Source of the DNA: Nonomuraea wenchangensis
GTDB lineage: Bacteria > Actinomycetota > Actinomycetes > Streptosporangiales > Streptosporangiaceae
Length of the DNA: 64,000 nucleotides
Assembly (NCBI RefSeq): GCF_900111685.1
Contig: NZ_FOHX01000006.1
Location: forward strand, 186,001 to 250,000
Reading direction: 5' to 3'
The translations under genes and the position numbers were made by a program. Numbering within the stretch: the stretch's first letter is position 1; each line of letters opens with the position of its first letter. Below, one piece after another: positions 17,176-24,840 of this stretch. The notes under the pieces were generated by a model. It did not search any database and was not told the DNA's origin. It saw only the letters and a list, made by a program, of their open reading frames with translations.

Positions 17176-18287
17176 CGGGTCGTCGGTCCTTCGTCCGGTC
17201 GCGGGCGGGGGAAGACCGTCCCGTCGAAGAGCTTGCGGGCGGTGCGCACGTTCGCGGCGCGCACGGCGGTCGGCGGGTCGGTGGTGAGGTCGAGCTCCAC
17301 CTCGACCTCCAGCTGTCCGGTGGGGTGCTCGACGGCCACGCGCGGGCCGCCGGGCAGCCGGGCGAAGCGGCGGGCCACGCCGTCCGGCAGCAGCGCGGCG
17401 GTCACGACGCTGACCGCGCCGAGCACGCCGATCGAGGTGTGCGGGCGGACGGGGATGAACGTGCGCGTGCACAGCGCGCCCCCGTCGCGGGGCGGCGCGA
17501 CGAGCGTGGTCTTCGGCACGGACGCGCCGGTGACGTCCCCGAGCCCCATCAGCTCCCCTGCGCGCAGGCGCAGCGCCTGCACCCGCTCGGCGAGCGCGGC
17601 GTCGGCGGCCAGCTCCTCGTACGGCTCGTAGCCGGTGAGGCCGAGATCGGCCGCCGCCGCCACGACGACCGGCATGCCGTTGTCGACGCAGGTGACCTCG
17701 ACGCCGTCGATGACGTCCACCTGGTTGCCGGTGGGCAGCAGGCTGCCGGTGCTGGAGCCGGCGGTGCCGGCGAAGCCGAGCACGACGGCCGCCGCCGTGC
17801 CTGGCACGCCGGAGATGGCGGTGCCGCCTCGGTAGTCGACCCGGCCGCCGGGCGTCGGGAAGCGGGCAGTGGCGAGGCCGCCGGTGTTGACCAGCCGGAT
17901 GCGCGTCTCGGTGTGGTCGCCGCCCGCCCGTACCAGGCCGCGCTCGACGGCGAACGGGCCGACGCCGGCGAGCAGGTTGCCGCAGTTCTGCGTCCTGGTG
18001 ACGACCGGCTCGTCCACGGCCACCTGCAGGAACAGGTAGTCGAGGTCGGCGGCGGGGTCGGCGGAGCGCGACACGACGGCGACCTTGCTGGTCAGCGGGT
18101 GTGCGCCGCCGACGCCGTCGATCTGGCGCGCATCGGGGCTGCCGAGGACGCGCAGCAGCAGCTCGTCCCGCTCGTCCGGGTCGGCGGGCAAGTCCTCGGC
18201 GAGAAAGTACGCGCCCTTGGAGGTGCCGCCGCGCATCAGCATGCAGCGCACGCCGGCGGCGGCGTCGTCGTCGTCGCGGTCAGGCAT
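17172..18287 (-). CDS. galD: 4-oxalomesaconate tautomerase-like (PrpF/GalD family)
   Basis: 371 residues of the PrpF fold, related to diaminopimelate epimerase. The N-terminus has the family motif MRGGTSKGAYF, and NCGNLL marks a conserved active-site Cys region. The GalD/LigU branch interconverts keto/enol or double-bond isomers of 4-oxalomesaconate in gallate and protocatechuate breakdown; the PrpF branch isomerises aconitate. The choice of GalD rests on adjacent GalC- and GalB-like genes. It overlaps the aldolase gene by eight bases and the dioxygenase gene by four. Confidence 0.8.
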   Translation of the reverse strand: MPDRDDDDAAAGVRCMLMRGGTSKGAYFLAEDLPADPDERDELLLRVLGSPDARQIDGVGGAHPLTSKVAVVSRSADPAADLDYLFLQVAVDEPVVTRTQNCGNLLAGVGPFAVERGLVRAGGDHTETRIRLVNTGGLATARFPTPGGRVDYRGGTAISGVPGTAAAVVLGFAGTAGSSTGSLLPTGNQVDVIDGVEVTCVDNGMPVVVAAAADLGLTGYEPYEELAADAALAERVQALRLRAGELMGLGDVTGASVPKTTLVAPPRDGGALCTRTFIPVRPHTSIGVLGAVSVVTAALLPDGVARRFARLPGGPRVAVEHPTGQLEVEVELDLTTDPPTAVRAANVRTARKLFDGTVFPRPRPDEGPTTR

Positions 18288-18987
18288 CTTGGTCCTTGGC
18301 GTACTCGTCGGCGGTCAGGTAGACGATGCCGAGGTCCGGCAGCCGCTCGCGCAGCCCGTACCGGTCGAGGCCCAGCTCGCCCTTGAGGAACGCCTCCCGC
18401 GTGGCGGCCTCCTTCGCGGCCCGCGCCTCGGCGGCGGCGATGCCGTGCTCCAGGTCGCCCCTCGGCACGACGAGCACGCCGTCGTCGTCGGCGAGGATCA
18501 CGTCGCCGGGCCGGACGAGCCGGCCGCCGATGGCGACCGGCACGTTGACGGCGCCGGGCGTGGCCTTGACGGTGCCCTGCGCGCTGACGGCCGCGCTCCA
18601 GGCGGGGAAGCCCATGGCCCGCAGCTCGGCGACGTCCCGTACGCCGGCGTCGATCACCACGCCGCGCACGCCGCGGTGCCGCAGCGCCGTGGCGAACAGC
18701 TCGCCGAACATCCCGTCGGTGCACGGCGAGGTCGTGGCGACCACCAGCAGGTCGCCCTCGCGGCACTGCTCGACGGCGACGTGGATCATCAGGTTGTCGC
18801 CGGGCCAGCAGATCGCGGTGACGGCGTTGCCGCCGACGCGGGCGCCGGGCCAGGCGGGGCGCAGGCGGGGGCCGAGGTAGCCGGTGCGGCCGAGCGCCTC
18901 GTGGACGGTGGCGACGCCGTACGCGGCGAGGACGTCGACGCGGGCGACGTCGGCGCGCGGGACGTCGGTGACGACGACGTTCCTCAT
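18280..18987 (-). CDS. galC: 4-carboxy-4-hydroxy-2-oxoadipate aldolase-like (RraA/HMG aldolase family)
   Basis: 235 residues with the RraA-like fold. Diagnostic segments are VHEALGRTGYLGP, ICWPGDNLMIHVAVEQ, GVVIDAGVRDVAEL and ILADDDGVLVVP, where R-D and D-D residues bind the divalent metal. GalC/LigK enzymes split 4-carboxy-4-hydroxy-2-oxoadipate into pyruvate and oxaloacetate; relatives cleave 4-hydroxy-4-methyl-2-oxoglutarate. ATG 18987 overlaps the GalB-like stop (ATGA). Context makes the terminal aldolase step of a meta-cleavage route the likeliest role. Confidence 0.85.
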   Translation of the reverse strand: MRNVVVTDVPRADVARVDVLAAYGVATVHEALGRTGYLGPRLRPAWPGARVGGNAVTAICWPGDNLMIHVAVEQCREGDLLVVATTSPCTDGMFGELFATALRHRGVRGVVIDAGVRDVAELRAMGFPAWSAAVSAQGTVKATPGAVNVPVAIGGRLVRPGDVILADDDGVLVVPRGDLEHGIAAAEARAAKEAATREAFLKGELGLDRYGLRERLPDLGIVYLTADEYAKDQDA

Positions 18988-19724
18988 CGAAGAGTGTCCG
19001 TCACCTGCGGGTACAGCCGCATGAACGCCTCGGCCCTGGTGTCGTGGGCCAGCCCCAGGTTGGGCCCGGCGTTGCGCTTGAGCTGCACGCCGCGGCGCAC
19101 CGCGAGGTCGGTGTAGTAGTCCCACATGTGCTGCTGGGCCGGCAGGCACTCCATGGCCTTGCGCTTGGCCTCGAACACCGGGGTGATGTCGAGCAGCACG
19201 TCGGGCTTGAAGTCGCACTGCTCGGGCTGGTGCGGCTCGAAGAAGAACACCGGGGGCGCGCCGAGGGGCTCGCCGGGGGCGTCGTAGCCGATCGCCTGGG
19301 CCAGCACGCGGGCCTGGAGCGCCATGCGGGCCGCCGCCGGGTGGTCGCCGTTGTACGGGTCGGCGAGCGGGTGGGTGAGCACCACGTCGGGCTCGCTCTC
19401 GCGGTAGACGCGCACCAGCCGGTCCACCAGTTCCGGCGTCTCCACCAGTGGGTAGTCTCCCGCGTCGAGGAACTCGATCTCGGCGCCCAGCGCGGCGGCG
19501 GCGTGCTCGGCCTCCTCCCTGCGGATGGCCTTGATCTCGTCGAGGGTGTGGCCGGCGCGCCACGCCTTGGCGGACTCGCCGCGTTCGCCGTAGCTGAGGC
19601 AGACCACCTTGGCCCGGCCGCCGCGGTGGGCGGCCAGCGCGATGGCGCCGCCGGCGCGCCAGACGAAGTCGCCCGCGTGGGCGCTGATCACCAGAAGGGT
19701 GTGAGGAGTCTTTCCCGAGGTCAC
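18984..19724 (-). CDS. galB: 4-oxalomesaconate hydratase-like (PIG-L family, GalB)
   Basis: 246 residues of the zinc-dependent PIG-L/LmbE fold. Where deacetylases carry AHPDD, this protein has SAHAGDFVWRAGG, a form found in GalB hydratase. THPLADPYNGDHPAA supplies the distal His ligands. GalB adds water to 4-oxalomesaconate. The gene is first in the minus-strand operon galB-galC-galD-dioxygenase. The only in-frame start is GTG 19724 because a TAG lies five codons upstream; no good ribosome site is seen, so a short-leader transcript from the GntR-controlled promoter is possible. Confidence 0.82.
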   Translation of the reverse strand: MTSGKTPHTLLVISAHAGDFVWRAGGAIALAAHRGGRAKVVCLSYGERGESAKAWRAGHTLDEIKAIRREEAEHAAAALGAEIEFLDAGDYPLVETPELVDRLVRVYRESEPDVVLTHPLADPYNGDHPAAARMALQARVLAQAIGYDAPGEPLGAPPVFFFEPHQPEQCDFKPDVLLDITPVFEAKRKAMECLPAQQHMWDYYTDLAVRRGVQLKRNAGPNLGLAHDTRAEAFMRLYPQVTDTLR

Positions 19725-19752
19725 GCCATGACGCTATGAGCGGGTCCGGCGG

Positions 19753-19833
19753 ATTGTCAACACTTTCGTCGCCAATTGCGCGGAAGAATCGGTTCGATAG
19801 GCTTCGGAAGCGGAGAGAATCGACAATATTGTC
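19753..19833. promoter_or_regulatory. Divergent operator region for the ring-cleavage genes
   Basis: ATTGTCAACA at 19753-19762 and the perfect palindrome GACAATATTGTC at 19822-19833 (followed by AACG) share the ATTGTC half-site. They flank the start of the galB-like gene and the dehydrogenase gene. The same GACAATATT occurs at 21344 before the GntR gene, so all three promoters probably bind that regulator. Confidence 0.6.
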
Positions 19834-19855
19834 AACGATGAAAGATTGGGAGCCC

Positions 19856-20674
19856 ATGGAGGGACCTCAGGTGGCGCTGCTCGGCCTCGGCGAGGCCGGT
19901 CACGTACTCGCCGACGGCCTCGGCCCGAAGGTACGGCTGCGCGCGTACGACCCGGCCTACCCGCCGGGCGACCCAGCGAAAGGCCCGGGACTCCTCGACG
20001 GGCTCGTGGGCAGCAATGCGGAGGCCGTGCGCGGCGCCGATGTCGTGATCGCGGTGACCACCGGCGCCGACAGCCTGGCCGCCTGCGCGGAGTCCGTCCC
20101 GCACCTGAGGCCGGGCGCGCTCTACGCCGACCTGTCGACCGCCGCGCCGGGCGACAAACGCGAGATCGCCGCCCTGGTGGAGGCCGCCGGAGCGGTCGCC
20201 GTGGACGGGGCCATCATGGCGCCCGTACCGCTGCGCGGCCTGGCCACGCCGATCCTGGCCAGCGGGGCGGGCGCGGAGCGCTTCGCCGCCTTCGCCGGCG
20301 CCCACGGCATGGACGTGACCCCGATCGGCGGCGAGGCCGGCGACGCCGCGGCCCGCAAGCTGCTGCGGAGCGTGCTGGTGAAGGGCCTCAGCGCGCTCGC
20401 CATCGAGGCGCAGGGCGCCGCCGAGGCCGCCGGGCTGGCCGAGTGGTTCTGGGAGCACCTGGTGGAGACGGTGACCGGCGCCGACGAGCGCTTCGTACGG
20501 CGTCTGCTGGAGGGCGCCGGGCAGCACGGCGTGCGGCGGGTGCACGAGATGGACGCGGCCACGCGCATGCTGGAGGAGCTGGACGTCCCGCCCACGATGA
20601 CCGCCGCCACGGCCGCCACCCTGCGGCGGGTCACCGAGACCGGCCTCCCGCCCTTCCCCGGCGGCGACCGGTAG
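19856..20674 (+). CDS. NAD(P)-dependent beta-hydroxyacid dehydrogenase-like protein (DUF1932 C-terminus)
   Basis: 272 residues. An N-terminal Rossmann domain (VALLGLGEAGHVLADGL, the GxGxxG-type loop) is followed by a helical domain of the 6-phosphogluconate/3-hydroxyisobutyrate dehydrogenase superfamily with a DUF1932-like end. RKLLRSVLVKGLSALAIEA carries the Lys expected at the active site. It is transcribed divergently from the ring-cleavage operon and shares its operator, so it probably oxidises or reduces an intermediate of the same route. ATG 19856 with GGGAG upstream is chosen; ATG 19838 is an alternative. The substrate is unknown. Confidence 0.78.
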   Translation: MEGPQVALLGLGEAGHVLADGLGPKVRLRAYDPAYPPGDPAKGPGLLDGLVGSNAEAVRGADVVIAVTTGADSLAACAESVPHLRPGALYADLSTAAPGDKREIAALVEAAGAVAVDGAIMAPVPLRGLATPILASGAGAERFAAFAGAHGMDVTPIGGEAGDAAARKLLRSVLVKGLSALAIEAQGAAEAAGLAEWFWEHLVETVTGADERFVRRLLEGAGQHGVRRVHEMDAATRMLEELDVPPTMTAATAATLRRVTETGLPPFPGGDR

Positions 20675-20684
20675 CCGGGGACGA

Positions 20685-21308
20685 TCAGTCCGCGCTCGAT
20701 TCCAGGGCCTTGACCACGCTGCGCAGGTGCTGCTGCATGCTCGTCTGCGCGGCCTCGGGGTCGCGGGCGACGATGGCCGCCACGACCAGCTCGTGCTGCG
20801 GCAGCGACACCGCCGCCCGCCCCGGCTGCCGGGCCAGGCGGAACTTGTGCCGCACCACCTGCGCCCCCAGCCGTTCGATGATCGCCGCCGCCGTGCGGTG
20901 CCCGGCGATCTCGCGGATCTTGGCATGCAGGGCGACGTTGAGCTCGGAGTAACGGTCGAGATCGTTGACCTCCACCGCGGCCCGCATGTCGGTGACGATC
21001 GCCCGCAGCTCGGCGGCCTGCTCCGGCGTCACCCGCTCGGCCGCCTTGTAGGCGGCCAGCCCCTCCAGCACCATGCGGACCTCGGTGATCTCGACGGCCT
21101 CGGCCTTGGAGATCACCCGGACCCTGGCGCCCTTGTTGCGCATGATCTCGACCAGGCCCTCGGACGCCAGCTCCTTGAACGTCTCCCGCACGGCCGCCCG
21201 GCTCGCCCCGAACTGCTCGCACACGTCGGCCTCGATGAGGCGCTGGTTGGGCACGAAGTCCCCGCCAAGTATGACCGCCCGTACGCGGTCGGTCAGCGTC
21301 TCGCCCAA
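20685..21308 (-). CDS. GntR-family regulator, FCD subfamily
   Basis: 207 residues. A winged helix at 1-70 (LIEADVCEQFGASRAAVRET; LASEGLVEIMRNKGARV) precedes an all-helical FCD ligand domain with the usual D/N/H/H metal-site pattern (RYSELNVALHAKI; EIAGHRTAAA). The start is TTG 21308, supported by GGGAGG eight bases upstream. It faces the dehydrogenase gene tail to tail. The repeated GACAATATT/ATTGTC sites at 19753-19833 and 21344-21363 suggest it represses the ring-cleavage operon, the dehydrogenase gene and itself until an aromatic metabolite binds. Confidence 0.9.
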   Translation of the reverse strand: MGETLTDRVRAVILGGDFVPNQRLIEADVCEQFGASRAAVRETFKELASEGLVEIMRNKGARVRVISKAEAVEITEVRMVLEGLAAYKAAERVTPEQAAELRAIVTDMRAAVEVNDLDRYSELNVALHAKIREIAGHRTAAAIIERLGAQVVRHKFRLARQPGRAAVSLPQHELVVAAIVARDPEAAQTSMQQHLRSVVKALESSAD

Positions 21309-21343
21309 CGGAAATCCTCCCGCCGTCTGCGTGCACCTAGACA

Positions 21344-21363
21344 GACAATATTATCGACAATCC
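21344..21363. promoter_or_regulatory. Operator-like site upstream of the GntR gene
   Basis: GACAATATTATCGACAATCC. The first nine bases match the palindrome at 19822 and ACAAT recurs ten bases later. It lies 35 bases upstream of the TTG start and is a likely autoregulatory site. Confidence 0.5.
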
Positions 21364-21514
21364 GTCCGCCCGCAGGCGTCGTCGCTTTCGATCATTTCAT
21401 CTCCGGACTGTCGGTCGCCTCCGATAGGTTCCCGGATCAGTTGATCAAGCCGTTCGCGCAGGAGCGGGCACTCCCGCCTGCCCCGCGACCGGCGAGGCAG
21501 GAGGTTACGACGCC

Positions 21515-22000
21515 GTGGACGCGGACAGAACCGCGTGGGAGCAGCGCAGCGTGGTGCGGGTGATCGCGCCCGTCGAGCCGCGCAAGCTGGCCAAGGTGCC
21601 CTTCGTCGAGCTGGCCGACGGCCGGCTCCAGGGAGTCGTGTCGAGCGGATCCGACATCGAGCGGGTCTACGTCTCCTCCATCACCGCCGGCAGCCTGGCG
21701 ATGAGCTGCAGCACCAACAACAACCGGCCCTGCGGGGCCCTGCACGGCTACGCCTGCAAGCACGTACGCCTGCTCGCCGACGAGGCGATCCTGCAGTACG
21801 GCCTCGACCGCGTGGCCCGCTACCTGCGGGTGGAGGCGGACCCCGGCACCGGGCTGAACCTCAACGGGCCGGTCGAGCGCACGCCGGCGGCCGTCGTGTT
21901 CAGCCGGTTCCTGCGCCACCTGGCCTACCTGGAGGTCCCCGACAGCACGGAGCCGCTGGCCGAGCTGCACTGGTTCCCGGCGATGGGGGCGGTCCGCTGA
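21515..22000 (+). CDS. Short SWIM-like zinc-binding protein of the MoxR/VWA cluster
   Basis: 161 residues. The central segment has Cys65, Cys73, Cys81 and His83 (CSTNNNRPCGALHGYACKHV), a C-x7-C-x7-C-x-H pattern that resembles a SWIM zinc finger but with a stretched first pair. No other domain is recognised and no membrane helix is present. GTG 21515 follows CAGGAGG. It is the first gene of a five-gene, tightly coupled cluster. SWIM proteins accompany MoxR/VWA/DUF5682 genes in other actinomycetes and may recognise nucleic acid or a protein client; the function here is unknown. Confidence 0.6.
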   Translation: MDADRTAWEQRSVVRVIAPVEPRKLAKVPFVELADGRLQGVVSSGSDIERVYVSSITAGSLAMSCSTNNNRPCGALHGYACKHVRLLADEAILQYGLDRVARYLRVEADPGTGLNLNGPVERTPAAVVFSRFLRHLAYLEVPDSTEPLAELHWFPAMGAVR

Positions 22001-22035
22001 TGAACGACCTGGTGAAGAACGAGGTGAGCGACTGA
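22000..22035 (+). CDS. 11-codon coupling mini-cistron
   Basis: ATG 22000 overlaps the TGA of the SWIM-like gene (TGATG), and its own TGA at 22033-22035 overlaps the next ATG (again TGATG). It encodes MNDLVKNEVSD. Inside it lies GAGGTGA, the ribosome site of the next gene. It probably serves translational coupling; a functional peptide is less likely. Confidence 0.35.
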   Translation: MNDLVKNEVSD

Positions 22036-23453
22036 TGCTCGACCTGCAGCTCGGGGAGCTGACCGCGGCCGGGCCCGAGGGCGTGGACGACGCGCTCGGC
22101 CTGGTTGACGGGTTCGACGGCGCCCTCGCCCACGGCTTCGCCCGGATCGGCGAGGAGCCGGCGGCGGCCCTGGCCGCGCTCGCGGGCGCGATGGCCGGCG
22201 GGCCGCTCGGCGAGCGGGCCGCCGAGGCCGTGGACAAGGTGATCGCGGGCTCCATCGGCGACGAGCACCTGGCGGTGCTGGCCGGCGCGCGCGCCGCACT
22301 GACCGGCGCGGTGCACGACGCCCTGCTGACCCGGCTCGACACCGCACTCCACCGCGAACGCGCCCCTTGGGAGCCCGCCCCGGCGACCGGTGCAGTGCCT
22401 TCCGGCTCCGCCCCGGCGACCGGCGCGGAGCTGCCCGGCAATCTGCTGGCCGGGTGCCGGGCGTGGCTGCGCGAGCTGGCCATCGCCGGCTGGCGCGGCG
22501 TCGACCATGACGTGGTCGCCCCGTCCGACCAGGCGATCGAGGCGCTGCTGGCCGTGCCCGCGCTGCGCGGCCTCGCGGTGCTGCTCGACGGCCTGGCGGC
22601 GGAGCTGCGTGCCTCCTGCCCGGTGAGCACCATGGACCGCCTGCCCGCCCGCCGCTGGGGCGACCTGTGGACGCGCGGCGTGCTGCTCTCCCGGTCCGGC
22701 CCCTGGCACGGCGGCGCGGAGCCCGTGTCGGGCCGGCTGCTGATCCTCGGCGCCGACGTGCACGAGCACGCCACCGTGGTGCGCGTCCAGGTGCACGGCA
22801 TCCTGGAGCCCGCCGGCGGCGGCCCGGCGCGGCTGGTGCGCACCGGCGTCGCCGCCGCCAAGGTCGACACGATCGTCGGCCCGGCGGTGTGGCGGCTCGT
22901 GTCCGGCCATCCGGTGCTGCTCGGCGCGCTCGCCGGGCATCGCGCGCTCGACCTCACGGACATGCCGCTGCTGCCCGGCGGCGACCTGCTGTGGCACGAG
23001 GACCGCGCCGCCGCGGGCGAGGAGGCCGACCCGTTCACCACCGCCCGCGTGCTGCTCGGCGCGGCGCAGGCGGCGCCGGTCCCGCCGCTCGACCGCCACT
23101 CGGTGCGCATCGCCGAGCCGGTGCTGGTCGAAGGCTACAAGATCGACGGCGGGACGCTGGAGCTCGGCGGCAGCAGGATCGCGCTCGACCTCGACCGGCT
23201 GCCGACCGGCACTCCGCTGACGCCCGAGCTGGTGGCGGCCTCCTCCGTCTGCCTCGGCCTGGTGCGCTGGGACGGGCGGTGGCTGCTGCAGCCGCTCGCC
23301 GTCCAGGCCACGGTGAAGAAGAAGCCGGTCACCGCGCACACCGGCGACTGGGCGCTCGGCCCCACCGATCCCAAGGTGGTCAAGGCCGAGGCCAAGGCCG
23401 GCGACGCGGTCGCGGTGCTGCGTGAGCGGGCGGGACGGTTGCTGCGGAAATGA
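22035..23453 (+). CDS. Unknown component of the MoxR/VWA cluster
   Basis: 472 residues, cytoplasmic, no recognised domain. The first ~130 residues are Ala/Leu-rich helices, then comes a Pro/Ala linker near 115-135, a helical middle (CRAWLRELAIAGWRGVDHD) and a beta-rich C-terminal half (LLILGADVHEHATVVRVQVH; VLVEGYKIDGGTLELGG; WDGRWLLQPLAVQ). It occupies the place taken by DUF5691-type proteins in related clusters, but I cannot confirm homology. It overlaps the VWA gene by four bases (ATGA). A scaffold or client-binding role beside the AAA ATPase is plausible only from context. Confidence 0.65.
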   Translation: MLDLQLGELTAAGPEGVDDALGLVDGFDGALAHGFARIGEEPAAALAALAGAMAGGPLGERAAEAVDKVIAGSIGDEHLAVLAGARAALTGAVHDALLTRLDTALHRERAPWEPAPATGAVPSGSAPATGAELPGNLLAGCRAWLRELAIAGWRGVDHDVVAPSDQAIEALLAVPALRGLAVLLDGLAAELRASCPVSTMDRLPARRWGDLWTRGVLLSRSGPWHGGAEPVSGRLLILGADVHEHATVVRVQVHGILEPAGGGPARLVRTGVAAAKVDTIVGPAVWRLVSGHPVLLGALAGHRALDLTDMPLLPGGDLLWHEDRAAAGEEADPFTTARVLLGAAQAAPVPPLDRHSVRIAEPVLVEGYKIDGGTLELGGSRIALDLDRLPTGTPLTPELVAASSVCLGLVRWDGRWLLQPLAVQATVKKKPVTAHTGDWALGPTDPKVVKAEAKAGDAVAVLRERAGRLLRK

Positions 23454-24829
23454 CCACGCACAACGAGACCGGCGACCCGACCGGCAACGAGACCGGCGAC
23501 GAGGTCGGCATCACGGCCGGCGACCCGACCGGCGACGCGGGGGTCCGTCCCGACGAGACCCGCCGCCAGGTGCTCTACTGGCGGCTCATGTCGCGGCTGT
23601 TCGGCGCCGACGAGCAGCCCGCGCTGGAGAGGTCCAGCCTGGCCGTCGTCGAGGACCTCGGCCTGCCGCCCGCGCTGCTCGACCCGGGCGTCTCGGTCGA
23701 CACCCTCGTCCAGCGCCATCCCGCGCTCGCCGACGAGCTCGACGACCTGCTGGCCGAGAAGGAGCACGAGGCGGGCGGCGAGGTCCGCCGCGCCGCCCTG
23801 GTCTCCAAGCTGCTGCTCAACGTCTTCTGCACCGGCTCGGGCAACGTCACGGCCGCGCAGCTCGAACGCTGGAAGCGGGACGCCGGCTGGCTCGGCAAGG
23901 GCCGGGGCACCGAGTCGGGCGGGCGGGGCCACAGCCCAGGCGACGACGAGGTGGCCGCCGTGCTCGCCATGATCGAGGGCGACCTGGTCAAGCGCATGCG
24001 CCTGCGCGAGGTGCTGGCCGACCCCAACCTGGCGCGGCAGCTCACGCCGAGCATGTCGCTCATCGAGCAGCTCCTGCGCGACAAGCACAACCTGTCGGGC
24101 GTGGCGCTGGCCAACGCCAAGGCGCTGATCCGCAGGTTCGTGGACGAGGTCGCCCAGGTGCTGCGCACCCAGGTCGAGAAGACCAGCGTGGGCGTCATCG
24201 ACCGGTCGGTGCCGCCGAAGCGGGTCTTCCGCAACCTCGACCTCGACCGGACCATCTGGAAGAACCTCACCAACTGGAGCCCCGAGGACCAGCGGCTCTA
24301 CGTCGACCGGCTCTACTACAAGCACACCGCGCGCCGCACCACCCCGGCCCGGCTGATCGTGGTCGTCGACCAGTCGGGCTCGATGGTGGACGCGATGGTC
24401 AACTGCACGATCCTCGCCTCCATCTTCGCCGGGCTGCCCAAGGTGGACGTGCACCTCGTCGCGTACGACACGCGGGCGCTCGACCTGACCCCGTGGGTGG
24501 CGGACCCGTTCGAGGTGCTGCTGCGCACGACGCTCGGCGGCGGCACCGACGGCACGGTCGCGATGGCGCTGGCCCGCCCCAAGATCGCCGATCCGCGCAA
24601 CACGGTCATGGTGTGGATCAGCGACTTCTACGACAACCGCTCGCTGATCACCGACTTCGAGGCCATCCACCGCTCCGGGGTGAAGTTCATCCCCGTGGGC
24701 TCGGTCAACAGCTCCGGCCACCAGAGCGTCGACCCGTGGTTCCGCCAGAAGCTCAAGGACATGGGCACCCCCGTGCTCTCCGGCCACATCCGCAAGCTCG
24801 TCTTCGAGCTCAAGAACTTCCTCACCTAG
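23450..24829 (+). CDS. VWA-domain protein (CoxE-like) paired with MoxR
   Basis: 459 residues. A repetitive polar N-terminus (ETGDPTGNETGD) precedes a helical region 35-270, then a C-terminal von Willebrand A domain from about 300. The MIDAS motif is intact: Asp307-x-Ser309-x-Ser311 (VVDQSGSM), with TDGT and WISDFYDN supplying the other metal positions. MoxR ATPases work with such VWA proteins as metal-dependent adaptors that present a client for remodelling. The start overlaps the upstream stop (ATGA); the MoxR gene follows after 11 bases with its own AGGAG. Confidence 0.88.
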   Translation: MTTHNETGDPTGNETGDEVGITAGDPTGDAGVRPDETRRQVLYWRLMSRLFGADEQPALERSSLAVVEDLGLPPALLDPGVSVDTLVQRHPALADELDDLLAEKEHEAGGEVRRAALVSKLLLNVFCTGSGNVTAAQLERWKRDAGWLGKGRGTESGGRGHSPGDDEVAAVLAMIEGDLVKRMRLREVLADPNLARQLTPSMSLIEQLLRDKHNLSGVALANAKALIRRFVDEVAQVLRTQVEKTSVGVIDRSVPPKRVFRNLDLDRTIWKNLTNWSPEDQRLYVDRLYYKHTARRTTPARLIVVVDQSGSMVDAMVNCTILASIFAGLPKVDVHLVAYDTRALDLTPWVADPFEVLLRTTLGGGTDGTVAMALARPKIADPRNTVMVWISDFYDNRSLITDFEAIHRSGVKFIPVGSVNSSGHQSVDPWFRQKLKDMGTPVLSGHIRKLVFELKNFLT

Positions 24830-24840
24830 GAGACCCCCTG

